Source: Dyadobacter sp. CY356
Lineage (GTDB): Bacteria; Bacteroidota; Bacteroidia; Cytophagales; Spirosomataceae
NCBI RefSeq assembly: GCF_021440195.1
Contig: NZ_JAJTSZ010000008.1
Coordinates: 1 to 64,000, forward strand
Direction of reading: 5' to 3'
DNA length: 64,000 bases
Below, in pieces: positions 1 through 7,798 of the stretch. The notes beneath the pieces were generated by a model that did not search any database, was not told the origin of the DNA, and saw only the letters and a program-made list of their open reading frames with translations. Numbering within the stretch: position 1 is the stretch's first letter; every line of letters begins with the position of its first letter. The position numbers and the translations under genes were made by a program.

Positions 1-4
1 TCTT

Positions 5-116
5 GTTGGTGACTATTGGCCTGGTGTTCACCTCTTCCCATCCCGAACAGAGAAGTTAAGCCCAGAACCGCCGATGATACTTGGGTCAAACCTGGTAAAG
101 TAGGTAGTCGCCACAA
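5..116 (+). rRNA. rrf: 5S ribosomal RNA
   Basis: The sequence has the conserved 5S core (CCCATCCCGAACAGAGAAGTTAAGC region) and a closing helix in which positions 7-15 (tggtgacta type) pair with 105-113 (tagtcgcca). Length is about 112 nt, normal for Bacteroidota 5S. It is followed directly by an intrinsic terminator, so this is the 3' end of an rRNA operon whose 16S and 23S genes would lie upstream, outside the window. Exact ends are estimated from the closing helix. Confidence 0.93.
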
Positions 117-125
117 TACCATTAC

Positions 126-163
126 AAAAAAATCCCATCTTCATAAGAGATGGGATTTTTTTG
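126..163 (+). terminator. Intrinsic terminator of the rRNA operon
   Basis: A ten-base perfect stem (131-140 with 148-157, seven-base loop) is flanked by an A run on the left and a T run on the right, so it can end transcription from the 5S gene and also from the minus-strand cation efflux gene that ends at 216. Confidence 0.9.
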
Positions 164-215
164 TTTGTGCATAATCACAATCAACCTGAAAACGGATCAC
201 TTCAAAGATTTAAGA

Positions 216-1085
216 CTATTCAAAGGGTTCAATGTGAATAAGAATAAATTCTATTTCAGGAATTTCCATCTGCAACCTATCTTTTAATTTATGTGCAAGA
301 ATATGTCCTTGTTTAACTGAAATACTGGCATCCACGGTTGCATGTAAATCGACCAGATATTTCATTCCGGATTTCCTGATCAGGCATTTTTCAGTGCCCA
401 ATATTCCTTCCACGGTTAATGAGATTCGCCTGATATCTTCTATTAAATCATCGTAAATATTTTCATCCATAATCTCGCCAAGAGCAGGGCGGAAAATTAA
501 ATAACTGTTATACAGTATAAATCCTGATGCAAATAATGCAGCCCAGTCATCAGCTGATTCGTAACCTTTTCCTAAAATAAGAGCAGTTGTAATCCCTATG
601 AACGCAGCCACAGAGGTAATGGCATCACTTCTGTGGTGCCATGCATCTGCTTTTAAAGATGAACTATTGGTTTCGATACTTTTTTTAATTACAAGCCTGA
701 ATGAAATTTCCTTCCAGATGATAATACCTGCCAAAACAAAAAGCGTGAATGGTTTAGGCAAAGCGTGCGGGGTACGAATATTTTCTATGCTTTCATAAGC
801 AATCACCACAGCAGAGGTAATTAAAAAACCAACAACCAGAAATGTAACTAAGGGTTCAGCGCGGCCATGACCATAAGGGTGGTTTTTATCGGCAGGCCTG
901 TTGGAGTATTTAATACCGAAAAGCACCAGAAGCGATGAGAAAATATCACTCGTTGATTCGATTGCATCAGCTATGAGCGCATAGGAGTTACCGAAATAAC
1001 CTGCAAGTCCTTTGATAACCGCCAAACATGTATTACCTATTATACTGAAATAGGTTGCATTAACTGCCTTTTCTTCATTTGTCAT
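216..1085 (-). CDS. Cation diffusion facilitator family transporter
   Basis: This is a cation diffusion facilitator (CDF) inner-membrane protein, a proton-coupled exporter of divalent metals such as zinc, iron or manganese. About six membrane helices occupy residues 12-210 and a ferredoxin-like cytoplasmic domain follows (VDLHATVD then a C-terminal IHIEP). The metal site is visible as HHRSD in helix 5; helix 2 has ADAIESTSD, with Glu where many relatives have His, so metal preference may differ from zinc-type members. The open frame extends two codons upstream to a TTG, but the ATG at 1085 is the more likely start. The length of 289 residues is normal for the family. The gene stands alone, facing the rRNA terminator. 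Substrate is not determined by the sequence. Confidence 0.88.
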   Translation of the reverse strand: MTNEEKAVNATYFSIIGNTCLAVIKGLAGYFGNSYALIADAIESTSDIFSSLLVLFGIKYSNRPADKNHPYGHGRAEPLVTFLVVGFLITSAVVIAYESIENIRTPHALPKPFTLFVLAGIIIWKEISFRLVIKKSIETNSSSLKADAWHHRSDAITSVAAFIGITTALILGKGYESADDWAALFASGFILYNSYLIFRPALGEIMDENIYDDLIEDIRRISLTVEGILGTEKCLIRKSGMKYLVDLHATVDASISVKQGHILAHKLKDRLQMEIPEIEFILIHIEPFE

Positions 1086-1318
1086 TGCCAAATTGAATTT
1101 CTATTATCCTTAATATATCATCTCAGTCCCTGAGGGAGTATTTTCAAACTGCACTAAGGTAAATTTACTATTTGGATAATGATTCCTTTTTTGAAAATAT
1201 GTAATACTAAATTTAAGATTCACCCATAATATCCTGCGGATACAGACAACTTCTTTTTTACCTTGCAGCTTAAATTTTTAGACTTCATTTAAACATAAAA
1301 ACTTCAAACTGAACAAAC

Positions 1319-2170
1319 ATGAACAATTCTAAAATAGGCTGGATTGGCCTTGGGAAAATGGGAATTCCAATGTCTGGGCAACTATTAAAAGCTGGTTTCT
1401 CCATAACAGTTTTTAACCGGAGTAAGGAAAAAGAGCAGGATTTGAAGGCGTTGGGAGCTGGCATAGCAGATACACCAGCCGATTTAATTCAGCAAACAGA
1501 TTTAATCATTATCATGGTTTCGGATGACAAAGCCATCGATGCTATTTTTAAAGGAGACCAGGGAATTCTAAGTGCCGGAGCTATCAATAAAATCATTATC
1601 AATATGAGTACAGTTTCTCCTGCAATCAGTCGTGAAATTGCTGATCTGTGTAAGAAACAAGGGAATTATTATTTAGATGCACCTGTCTCGGGTAGTGTCA
1701 AACAAGCAGAAGAAGGACAACTTGTCATTATGGTCGGCGGCGATGATGAGATATTTCATAACGCTAAACCTGTTCTGGAAAAACTTGGAAAACTTACCTT
1801 ACGTGTAGGCGAAAATGGTGCAGGAAATACAGCTAAACTTGCTGTCAATACTTTACTAGCATTTCACGCACAGGGGCTGGCGGAGGCGATAGTTTTTGCC
1901 AATAAAAATGGAATTTCTACCGACGATTTACTGACTATTGTCAATAACAGCGCATTAGGAAATGTATTCGGTAAAATAAAGGGAGAGGCTATCATGAATG
2001 ATAATTATCAACCAGCTTTTGCATTAAAACATATTGCCAAAGATCTGCGGCTGGCAAAAGCAGAAGGATTAGATACACCTTTGGGTAAAACAGTTTTTCA
2101 AACTTTTCAAGAAGCTGAATCTGCTTTTGGAGAGCAGGACATTATCTCTGTGATTAAACAGATAAGGTAA
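1319..2170 (+). CDS. NAD(P)-dependent beta-hydroxyacid dehydrogenase family protein
   Basis: The protein belongs to the 3-hydroxyisobutyrate dehydrogenase-related family, cytosolic enzymes that oxidise beta-hydroxyacids or reduce the semialdehyde. An N-terminal Rossmann domain begins with GLGKMGIPM (residues about 10-18), the substrate-binding loop DAPVSGS is at about 122-128, and the helix with the catalytic lysine (GNTAKLAVN) is near 170. The C-terminal all-helical dimerisation domain is complete, and 283 residues is slightly short but normal for the glyoxylate/succinic semialdehyde reductase-like branch. It is a single gene between divergent and convergent neighbours, so the context does not identify the substrate. 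Confidence 0.85.
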   Translation: MNNSKIGWIGLGKMGIPMSGQLLKAGFSITVFNRSKEKEQDLKALGAGIADTPADLIQQTDLIIIMVSDDKAIDAIFKGDQGILSAGAINKIIINMSTVSPAISREIADLCKKQGNYYLDAPVSGSVKQAEEGQLVIMVGGDDEIFHNAKPVLEKLGKLTLRVGENGAGNTAKLAVNTLLAFHAQGLAEAIVFANKNGISTDDLLTIVNNSALGNVFGKIKGEAIMNDNYQPAFALKHIAKDLRLAKAEGLDTPLGKTVFQTFQEAESAFGEQDIISVIKQIR

Positions 2171-2631
2171 GTAGAATAAGACAACTAAAAATAATTGAGC
2201 AACTTTTGCCACGTAAGATCAAATTATTCCCGAGTTTTCTGAATCTTACATATCCTCTTTTTTATTAAAATCTTGATTAATAATTTGAAATATGAATTTT
2301 CACAAAAGTGCAATTAAAAAATATCGCCTTGGCAAAAGGAAGGTGAGCAAGCTTGTAGATTTATCCAAATCTTAAATGTTAATTTGATATGAGGTTTAAA
2401 AATATCGTCCCGGTTCTCGGAACATTATTCTTTATCACTAATTTCTATACTCCAAAACCTTATTCTAAATTTGTTACTTTGGGATTTCTATAATTATTTT
2501 CAAACTTTCAGTATAATTCAAAATTGCAGGTAACTAGTTGAAGGTGAAACGGCAAATCTGCGCAATGTGATGTATTCATTATGGTTTTGTTTCAATGTAA
2601 GGATTTAATTTTTAGGTAGATCTTTGAGCAA
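2171..2631. other. Intergenic stretch, no gene recognised
   Basis: About 460 bases of AT-rich DNA after the dehydrogenase gene. The longest start-to-stop frame noticed is a 27-codon one at 2292 that resembles nothing known. Its right end carries the terminator of the minus-strand aldo/keto reductase. I see no tRNA, repeat or convincing promoter. Confidence 0.6.
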
Positions 2632-2667
2632 CAAAAAAGCGCAAACAGAATAAATCTGCCTGCGCTC
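2632..2667 (-). terminator. Intrinsic terminator after the aldo/keto reductase gene
   Basis: Read on the minus strand, an AGCGCA...TGCGCT stem (2638-2643 with 2661-2666), extended by a CAG/CTG pairing inside, is followed by a run of T (complement of 2633-2638). It lies 23 bases past the reductase stop codon. Confidence 0.8.
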
Positions 2668-2689
2668 TGTAAGCTTCATATTCTATAAA

Positions 2690-3691
2690 CTAGTTATTTA
2701 CCAATTTCATAGAACCTTCATTATAACGTTCACCGGTATGTGGATACCTTTCAATCAAATCATCAATCGTTTTCAGATCCTCAGCGGATAAGTTTACATC
2801 GACGGCTCCGGCATTCTCTTCCAGATATTTTCTTTTTTTCGTGCCCGGAATTGGAATGATATCTTCTCCCTGCGCCAAAACCCAGGCAAGTGCCAGTTGA
2901 GCCGGTGTACAGCCTTTGTCTGTGGCAATCTCTGCAAATCCACCAACCAGTTTTGCATTATTGTCTTCATTTTCCTTTTGATAACGAGGCAATGATTTAC
3001 GGAAATCATCGTCAGCCAGGGTGCTCAGATCCAGTTTATTTGTTACAAGACCTCTGGCCAGCGGCGAATAAGGAATAAGTGAAATACCAAGCTCACGAAC
3101 GGTTGATAAAATTTTGCCCTCTACGTCTCTCGTCAGTAAAGAATATTCACTTTGCAAAGCTGAAATCGGGTGAACACCATGTGCTTTGCGAATAGATTCT
3201 GCCGAAGCCTCACTTAATCCCAGATAGCGCACTTTTCCTTCTTTAACCAGTTCAGCCATGGCACCGACAGTGTCTTCAATTGGCACATTTTTATCCACCC
3301 GGTGGGCATAGTAAAGATCAATCGTATCTATTTTTAACCTTTTCAGACTTTTTTCAACCGCCACTTTTATCCATTCAGGAGAACCGTCAAAATAGGTCCC
3401 GGAGGCATTGCTCGGACCAGCAACGTCACCTTTAAATCGGAACCCGAATTTGGTGGCAATAAAGACTTTATCTCTGTTTGGTACCAGTACTTTTGATACA
3501 AGTTCTTCATTTAAACCATTGGCATACATGTCGGCAGTATCCCAGAAATTGATTCCCAAATCCAGCGCTTTATGTAATGTCGCGATACTTTCTTCGTCGT
3601 CAGTAGGGCCGTAAGCAAAGCTCATTCCCATGCAACCAAGCCCCAGGGCTGAAAGTTTTTCTTCTGTTGTCCCAAGATTTCTATATTTCAT
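2690..3691 (-). CDS. Aldo/keto reductase
   Basis: A cytosolic NADPH-dependent aldo/keto reductase that reduces aldehydes or ketones. From the ATG at 3691 the catalytic tetrad is D51 (WDTAD), Y56, K81 (IATKFGF) and H130 (YYAHRVD). The NADP-binding C-terminal part (IPIPGTKKRKYLEENAGA) is intact, and 333 residues is typical of the YajO/AKR13-like group. The frame runs eight codons further to a TTG at 3715, but an AGGA box sits about five bases before the ATG at 3691, which decides that start. The gene lies downstream of an AraC-type regulator in the same direction and may be under its control. Confidence 0.9.
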   Translation of the reverse strand: MKYRNLGTTEEKLSALGLGCMGMSFAYGPTDDEESIATLHKALDLGINFWDTADMYANGLNEELVSKVLVPNRDKVFIATKFGFRFKGDVAGPSNASGTYFDGSPEWIKVAVEKSLKRLKIDTIDLYYAHRVDKNVPIEDTVGAMAELVKEGKVRYLGLSEASAESIRKAHGVHPISALQSEYSLLTRDVEGKILSTVRELGISLIPYSPLARGLVTNKLDLSTLADDDFRKSLPRYQKENEDNNAKLVGGFAEIATDKGCTPAQLALAWVLAQGEDIIPIPGTKKRKYLEENAGAVDVNLSAEDLKTIDDLIERYPHTGERYNEGSMKLVNN

Positions 3692-3772
3692 AATTCCTGA
3701 TTTTTGTTGGAACAAAATTACCTGGATATATCTTCAAGGGTTTTATCATATTCAAACATATGCTTATAAAAT

Positions 3773-4681
3773 TCAAACAGCCGGATGTCTTATTTCGCCG
3801 GGAGGAACGCCGGTGTGTTTTTTGAAGAAATTGGTAAAGTAAGCAGGATACTCGAAACCCAGACTGTAAGCTATCTCAGAAATATCCCAGTCGGTATGCT
3901 GTAATAAAGCGTGGGCCTCACGGGTAATTCTAGCAGCGATATGTTCTGTGGTAGTTTTCCCGGTAGTTTCCTTTACCGAACGGTTTAAATGGTTTACGTG
4001 CACTGAAAGATTGAGAGCATAATCATTTGCTGTTTTCATTTTCAGGGCAGCTTCGGGCGTGTCGATTGGGAATTGTCTTTCAAGAAGTTCAATAAAAAGC
4101 GAAGTGATCCTTGACGAAGCATTGATGTGTTTCTCATAATTCTCCGCGGGATTCATTTTCATGGCTTCATGAATGATCAGATGAAGGTAATTTCTTAGCA
4201 AACTATACTTATGCGTATATTCCGAAGTAATTTCCCGCATCATCTTTTTGAAAATTCCTGAGACTTCTTCCAATTGAAGGTCGTCTAAAAAGAATATAGG
4301 ATTTCCACCAAGTTTAAATAATGGGGATTCCTGTAAGGATTGGTTGCGTTCATCCGGTTGAATAAATGCCTCAGTGAACAGACAAAACCAGCCTTGTTGA
4401 ACCCTGGATTCCGCTTCCCAGGAATAGGGTACGACCGGGTTTGAAAAGAGTAGGGCGGGTCTGTCAATGGCGATCCACTTATCTGCATAATGCAGTTTGC
4501 CGGTGCCAATAATTAGGGATACTTTGTAAAAATCGCGGCGGCTATATGGTGTGATCAGCGTACAGGATTCTCTTGAAAAGACATTAAAATGGCCTGCGCC
4601 GGCATTGTTCATCGGCAAATCAAGTCGGTTAGCAGCAGGAACACGACTGTAAAATTCCTGAACAGTTTCTGAATTAGTCAT
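3773..4681 (-). CDS. AraC family transcriptional regulator
   Basis: A DNA-binding regulator with an N-terminal cupin-like sensing domain (residues about 20-150) and a C-terminal AraC double helix-turn-helix domain (about 200-300). The last helix region reads DISEIAYSLGFEYPAYFTNFFKKHTG, close to the family signature. Length of 302 residues is usual for the group found in Bacteroidota. It is followed after about 80 bases by an aldo/keto reductase on the same strand, which suggests that this regulator controls that gene in response to a small carbonyl or aromatic compound. The ligand is unknown. Confidence 0.88.
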   Translation of the reverse strand: MTNSETVQEFYSRVPAANRLDLPMNNAGAGHFNVFSRESCTLITPYSRRDFYKVSLIIGTGKLHYADKWIAIDRPALLFSNPVVPYSWEAESRVQQGWFCLFTEAFIQPDERNQSLQESPLFKLGGNPIFFLDDLQLEEVSGIFKKMMREITSEYTHKYSLLRNYLHLIIHEAMKMNPAENYEKHINASSRITSLFIELLERQFPIDTPEAALKMKTANDYALNLSVHVNHLNRSVKETTGKTTTEHIAARITREAHALLQHTDWDISEIAYSLGFEYPAYFTNFFKKHTGVPPGEIRHPAV

Positions 4682-4904
4682 TGTTTAAGTTATAAAAATC
4701 AAACGTTGGAGGGTAGTGAATAAGATATTTTCTAACTAACAAATTTATTACTAAATGTCAGTTTCATGTTTATTGTTCCGTAAAATGTTCTTGATTAATT
4801 ATTTTACGGAAAGTTTTCTTCCAATTGATTAACTAAGGTAGCGTTAGACTTCTGAACTTTTAATGGCCTAGATCGAATAACATTTTGTTGTTAAATAAAT
4901 GAAT

Positions 4905-5237
4905 TTAATCCTTTGGATGTTGATAAAGGCCACATAGATTGCCATGTGGATCACTTAATTGTGCAGTAATTTCAGTTAAATGTTTGTCAACCTCTTCTAT
5001 TATTTTTCCGCCATTACTTGGTATCAGCTCGATGGCAATATTGATATCGTCAAACACAATTGATATTGCCAATCCAACTTCTGTACTGATTTTTCTGGCT
5101 GTAACCCAGGTTCCGCTTACTTCACCGGCTCCATCGTCAGGAGCAACACGATTTTTCCATTTAAAGTGAATCTGGTAACGTGGCTGCGGGTTTTGGTTTG
5201 ATTCATGGAATGGCTTTTTGCCAGAAAACTGATCAAT
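4905..5237 (-). pseudogene. Truncated VOC/glyoxalase-family gene (C-terminal part)
   Basis: The minus strand carries an open frame with no acceptable start codon; the frame is closed upstream by a stop at about 5238. The translated part (about 110 residues) contains GEVSGTWVTARKIS near its start and ends AQLSDPHGNLCGLYQHPKD, the typical end of a vicinal oxygen chelate domain in which the metal-binding half and the DP-G-N signature are recognisable. The N-terminal half of such a domain is missing and instead runs into the remnant of a HupE/UreJ gene on the other strand, so this looks like the edge of a deletion or rearrangement. An alternative is a short gene with a rare start codon, which I consider unlikely. 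Confidence 0.6.
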
Positions 5238-5530
5238 TTAAATCTTGATATTTATCAGTTAGGACTGAGTATTCCCGGCTTCAATCTCAGTATTGAACTG
5301 ATGCAGCTTTTGTGATCTTCGCCAAATTTCCCTGGCAGATTATTTTAAGTAAAGGTTATTTCTATTCTTTTATCAGGATTGCCGGGGCAATATTTTCTGC
5401 CATTGCAGCATCCGGGTGGATGATGGAAAGAGTAATGCAGCGTTAAAATTTTATAACGGAATCAATACAAAAAATTGTGCATTATGCCCCTTGGTTGGTT
5501 TTTACTTTTTGGCATTTGATTCCAGGATAA
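5205..5530 (+). pseudogene. Decayed HupE/UreJ-family membrane protein gene (C-terminal remnant)
   Basis: Two plus-strand frames together give the end of a HupE/UreJ-type membrane protein. The first frame reads PGFNLSIELMQLL and hits a TGA at 5313. One frame over, from 5312, the reading continues VIFAKFPWQIILSKG, then IRIAGAIFSAIAASGWMMERV, then a TAA at 5444, after which the same frame continues NFITESIQKIVHYAPWLV to a stop at 5528. The GFNxGxE...Q motif and the W..ERV ending are hallmarks of the family, whose members are nickel/hydrogenase-urease accessory or general permease-like proteins. One missing T around 5309-5312 explains the first break. The upstream two thirds of the gene are absent. 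Confidence 0.65.
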
Positions 5531-5617
5531 GTTGGATCAATGACGTTTTTTCAAAATTGAAATGGAAAGAAGAGATTCCGGAACCTGTTGAATTTTAGTT
5601 TTTATCTAATAGATTTC

Positions 5618-5661
5618 AACCCAAAAATGAATCCGGAAATTCCCGGATTCATTTTTGGGTT
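5618..5661 (-). terminator. Long perfect stem-loop, probable terminator
   Basis: A 19-base perfect inverted repeat (5618-5636 with 5643-5661, six-base loop) lies just past the stop of the SnoaL-like gene read on the minus strand. There is no long T run directly after it, so it may act as a strong hairpin that ends or protects the transcript rather than a textbook terminator. Confidence 0.65.
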
Positions 5662-5674
5662 GAAAAAAATTGCG

Positions 5675-6088
5675 TTACTCAGATAGCCTGGCGAGAACGG
5701 CTGGTAATGTATTGAGTCCCCAGTGTTCAAAATATTTTCCATCACGGATTTTTACAATATCAATAACATCAATGGCAACTTCTTTTCCTGTCGGTGTTAT
5801 ACCAAACAACGTTCCCGTGTGGGTGCCGGTAATGGTTTTTCTGGTTGTTACCATATCATTTTCTGCAACCTGCGCATGAATGATTACTTTCAAATCAGGA
5901 AAAGCAGGTCGGAGAATGTTATTGAAAGTATGAATCATACCACCCGAACCATTATCTGCGCCTTCCCGTGCGGAATGATTGATGAAATCCTTGTCCATCA
6001 ATTCGTTAAAAGTTTCCAGATTTCCTTCTTCAATAACCTCCTTATTGAACCTTAAAACAAGTTCTTTATTCTTTTCGGCAGTTTCCAT
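5675..6088 (-). CDS. SnoaL-like ester cyclase family protein
   Basis: A small cytosolic protein with the NTF2-like SnoaL fold, related to polyketide cyclases and to many uncharacterised bacterial proteins. From the ATG at 6088 it begins METAEKNKELVLRFN and includes DFINHSAREGADNG, FPDLKVIIHAQVAENDMV and IDIVKIRDGKYFEHWGLN, the pattern shared by the SnoaL family (His and Asp residues in the pocket). The frame could start 11 codons earlier at 6121, but the alignment with the family begins at the chosen Met. Length of 137 residues is normal. No metabolic neighbours indicate the substrate. Confidence 0.8.
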   Translation of the reverse strand: METAEKNKELVLRFNKEVIEEGNLETFNELMDKDFINHSAREGADNGSGGMIHTFNNILRPAFPDLKVIIHAQVAENDMVTTRKTITGTHTGTLFGITPTGKEVAIDVIDIVKIRDGKYFEHWGLNTLPAVLARLSE

Positions 6089-6278
6089 TGATGTAATTTT
6101 ATTTATATGTTTTAACCGCAAGGTTTATAATGAATCGTATCTTCTAAGTGATGTAATATTTAATTTAAAACATGGATTTAGGTTAAATAACATCCGCTGG
6201 GAAATTTACAGAACATTTTCTCATGGAACGGAATTTGATCTGAATTTTATAAACCAAGACACATTAAATTCTTTGACC

Positions 6279-6755
6279 ATGAAAGATATTGAAAATATAG
6301 CCGGAGGTTTAGCCGGTGCACTGGCACTAAATATATTACACGAAAGCTACAAAAGGCTGGACAGTGAAGCGCCGCGTGTTGATCTTGTCGGGGAAGAGGC
6401 ATTAACTAAAACAGTAGAAAGTGTAGGTCTGAAAGCACCCAAAGGCGAAAAGTTATTTGGCCTGACGCTGGCTGCGGATGTGATCAGCAATGCCGTATAT
6501 TTCAGCGCCATTGGTGTGGGCAAGAAGAAAAATCTTTTGTTTCGGGGAGCAGGTTATGGGCTTGCAGCCGGACTGGGAGCAGTTTTACTTACAAAACCCC
6601 TGGGTTTGAATGATGCACCGGTAACTAAAACAACCAAAACAAAAATACTAACAGTCGCCTGGTATCTTGCCGGCGGACTTGTTACTGCGTTAACCATACA
6701 AGCTCTGAAAGGAAAGGTATCAGATAAAAATCTTAGAACACTACTCAATTTTTAG
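6279..6755 (+). CDS. Hypothetical membrane-associated protein
   Basis: I do not recognise a named family. The frame is open much further upstream, but the ATG at 6279 (MKDIENIAGGLAGA) gives a sensible 158-residue protein; the earlier part overlaps the opposite-strand SnoaL gene. Visible features are a glycine/alanine-rich N-terminal helix, three further hydrophobic segments (about residues 67-85, 93-107 and 128-145) and short charged connections. It lies nine bases before a DUF72 gene, so the two are probably cotranscribed. Small four-helix proteins of this kind occur next to stress-related genes in Cytophagales, but no function is shown here. Confidence 0.65.
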   Translation: MKDIENIAGGLAGALALNILHESYKRLDSEAPRVDLVGEEALTKTVESVGLKAPKGEKLFGLTLAADVISNAVYFSAIGVGKKKNLLFRGAGYGLAAGLGAVLLTKPLGLNDAPVTKTTKTKILTVAWYLAGGLVTALTIQALKGKVSDKNLRTLLNF

Positions 6756-6764
6756 TACCAAAAT

Positions 6765-7532
6765 ATGAGCGTAAAGAGCAGAGGCGCATTTTTTTCCGGA
6801 ACCAGCGGGTTGGTACTTCCTGTACCTAATAAAGAGTATTATCCAGCCGAATTTAAAGAAAAAAGTCGGCTGGAATATTACGCATCCCTGTTTAACAGTG
6901 TCGAAATCAATAGTTCATTCTATAAGATTCCAATGCCGTCTACGGTAACAAAGTGGGCTGGGAGTGTACCTAATAATTTCCATTTTACATTTAAATTATG
7001 GCGCGAAATAACGCATAACAAAGGGCTTGAATTTCAGGAAAATGATGTTTTTCGTTTTATTCAAACCATTAATAATGTTGGAAATAAAAAAGCATGTTTG
7101 CTGGTTCAGTTTCCGCCAAGTGTTAAAATTAATTTGTTTTCCAGATTGCAAAAGCTTCTATTAACTATTCGTGAAGCGGATACAGATGGTCTGTGGGAAA
7201 TAGCAATAGAATTCAGGGAAGCATCCTGGTATCATGAGGAGGTTTATGAAATGGCCGATGAATTTGACGCATCCATCGTGATACACGACAAACCGAAATC
7301 GGCGACGCCATTGATAGAAACCCCTGAAAGTTTCAAATATCTACGATTCCATGGTCCCAGTGGAGACTATAAAGGTCATTATGAGGATGACCTGTTGAGT
7401 GATTATGCTGAAATGATTGATCAATGGAACGTTGAAGGAAAGGATGTGTATTGCTATTTTAATAACACAGCAGGCGATGCGGTCAAAAATCTGGTAAGTA
7501 TTAATACTATGGTTACTAATTATACTATTTAA
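6765..7532 (+). CDS. DUF72 domain-containing protein (YecE-like)
   Basis: A soluble TIM-barrel protein of the DUF72/YecE family, whose biochemical role is not established. The family pattern is plain: GTSG near the start, then YYPAEFKEKSRLEYYASLF, VEINSSFYKIP, FHFTFKLWREITH, and near the end YLRFHG and DVYCYFNNT. The length of 255 residues is complete. It follows the small membrane protein gene by nine bases in a probable two-gene transcript. After the stop there are about 266 bases without a gene before the next coding region. Confidence 0.88.
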   Translation: MSVKSRGAFFSGTSGLVLPVPNKEYYPAEFKEKSRLEYYASLFNSVEINSSFYKIPMPSTVTKWAGSVPNNFHFTFKLWREITHNKGLEFQENDVFRFIQTINNVGNKKACLLVQFPPSVKINLFSRLQKLLLTIREADTDGLWEIAIEFREASWYHEEVYEMADEFDASIVIHDKPKSATPLIETPESFKYLRFHGPSGDYKGHYEDDLLSDYAEMIDQWNVEGKDVYCYFNNTAGDAVKNLVSINTMVTNYTI

Positions 7533-7798
7533 AAGTATTATACTAATCGTGTCTTCAACGCAGCTTTCGTTATAGCATTAAAAAATCATCATTATAATGT
7601 AAATAGACCGATTATAATATAATTAAGTTATGCTTGATATAGTATAAAGATTTCTGGTTAAAGTTTAAATAAAAACGTTGTTGAATAGCGGTATTGAAAG
7701 ATGCGTTTTTATCCTGAAAAAATATTTTTGATTTGCTTGTGATTAACCATTTTTAGGTATTAATTAGCCGCAGGTATCAAAATTTAGTAAAGTATTTC

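Noticed and set aside
2292..2375. Short basic frame MNFHKSAIKKYRLGK in an intergenic region
   Set aside because: Only 27 codons, no similarity known to me and no ribosome site.
5416..5598. Plus-strand 60-codon frame starting MDDGKSNAALKFYNG
   Set aside because: It lies inside and out of frame with the HupE/UreJ remnant and shows no similarity or start signal; treated as chance.
5979..6278. Upstream 100 codons of the frame leading into the membrane protein at 6279
   Set aside because: They overlap the opposite-strand SnoaL gene and read like its antisense; the ATG at 6279 fits better.
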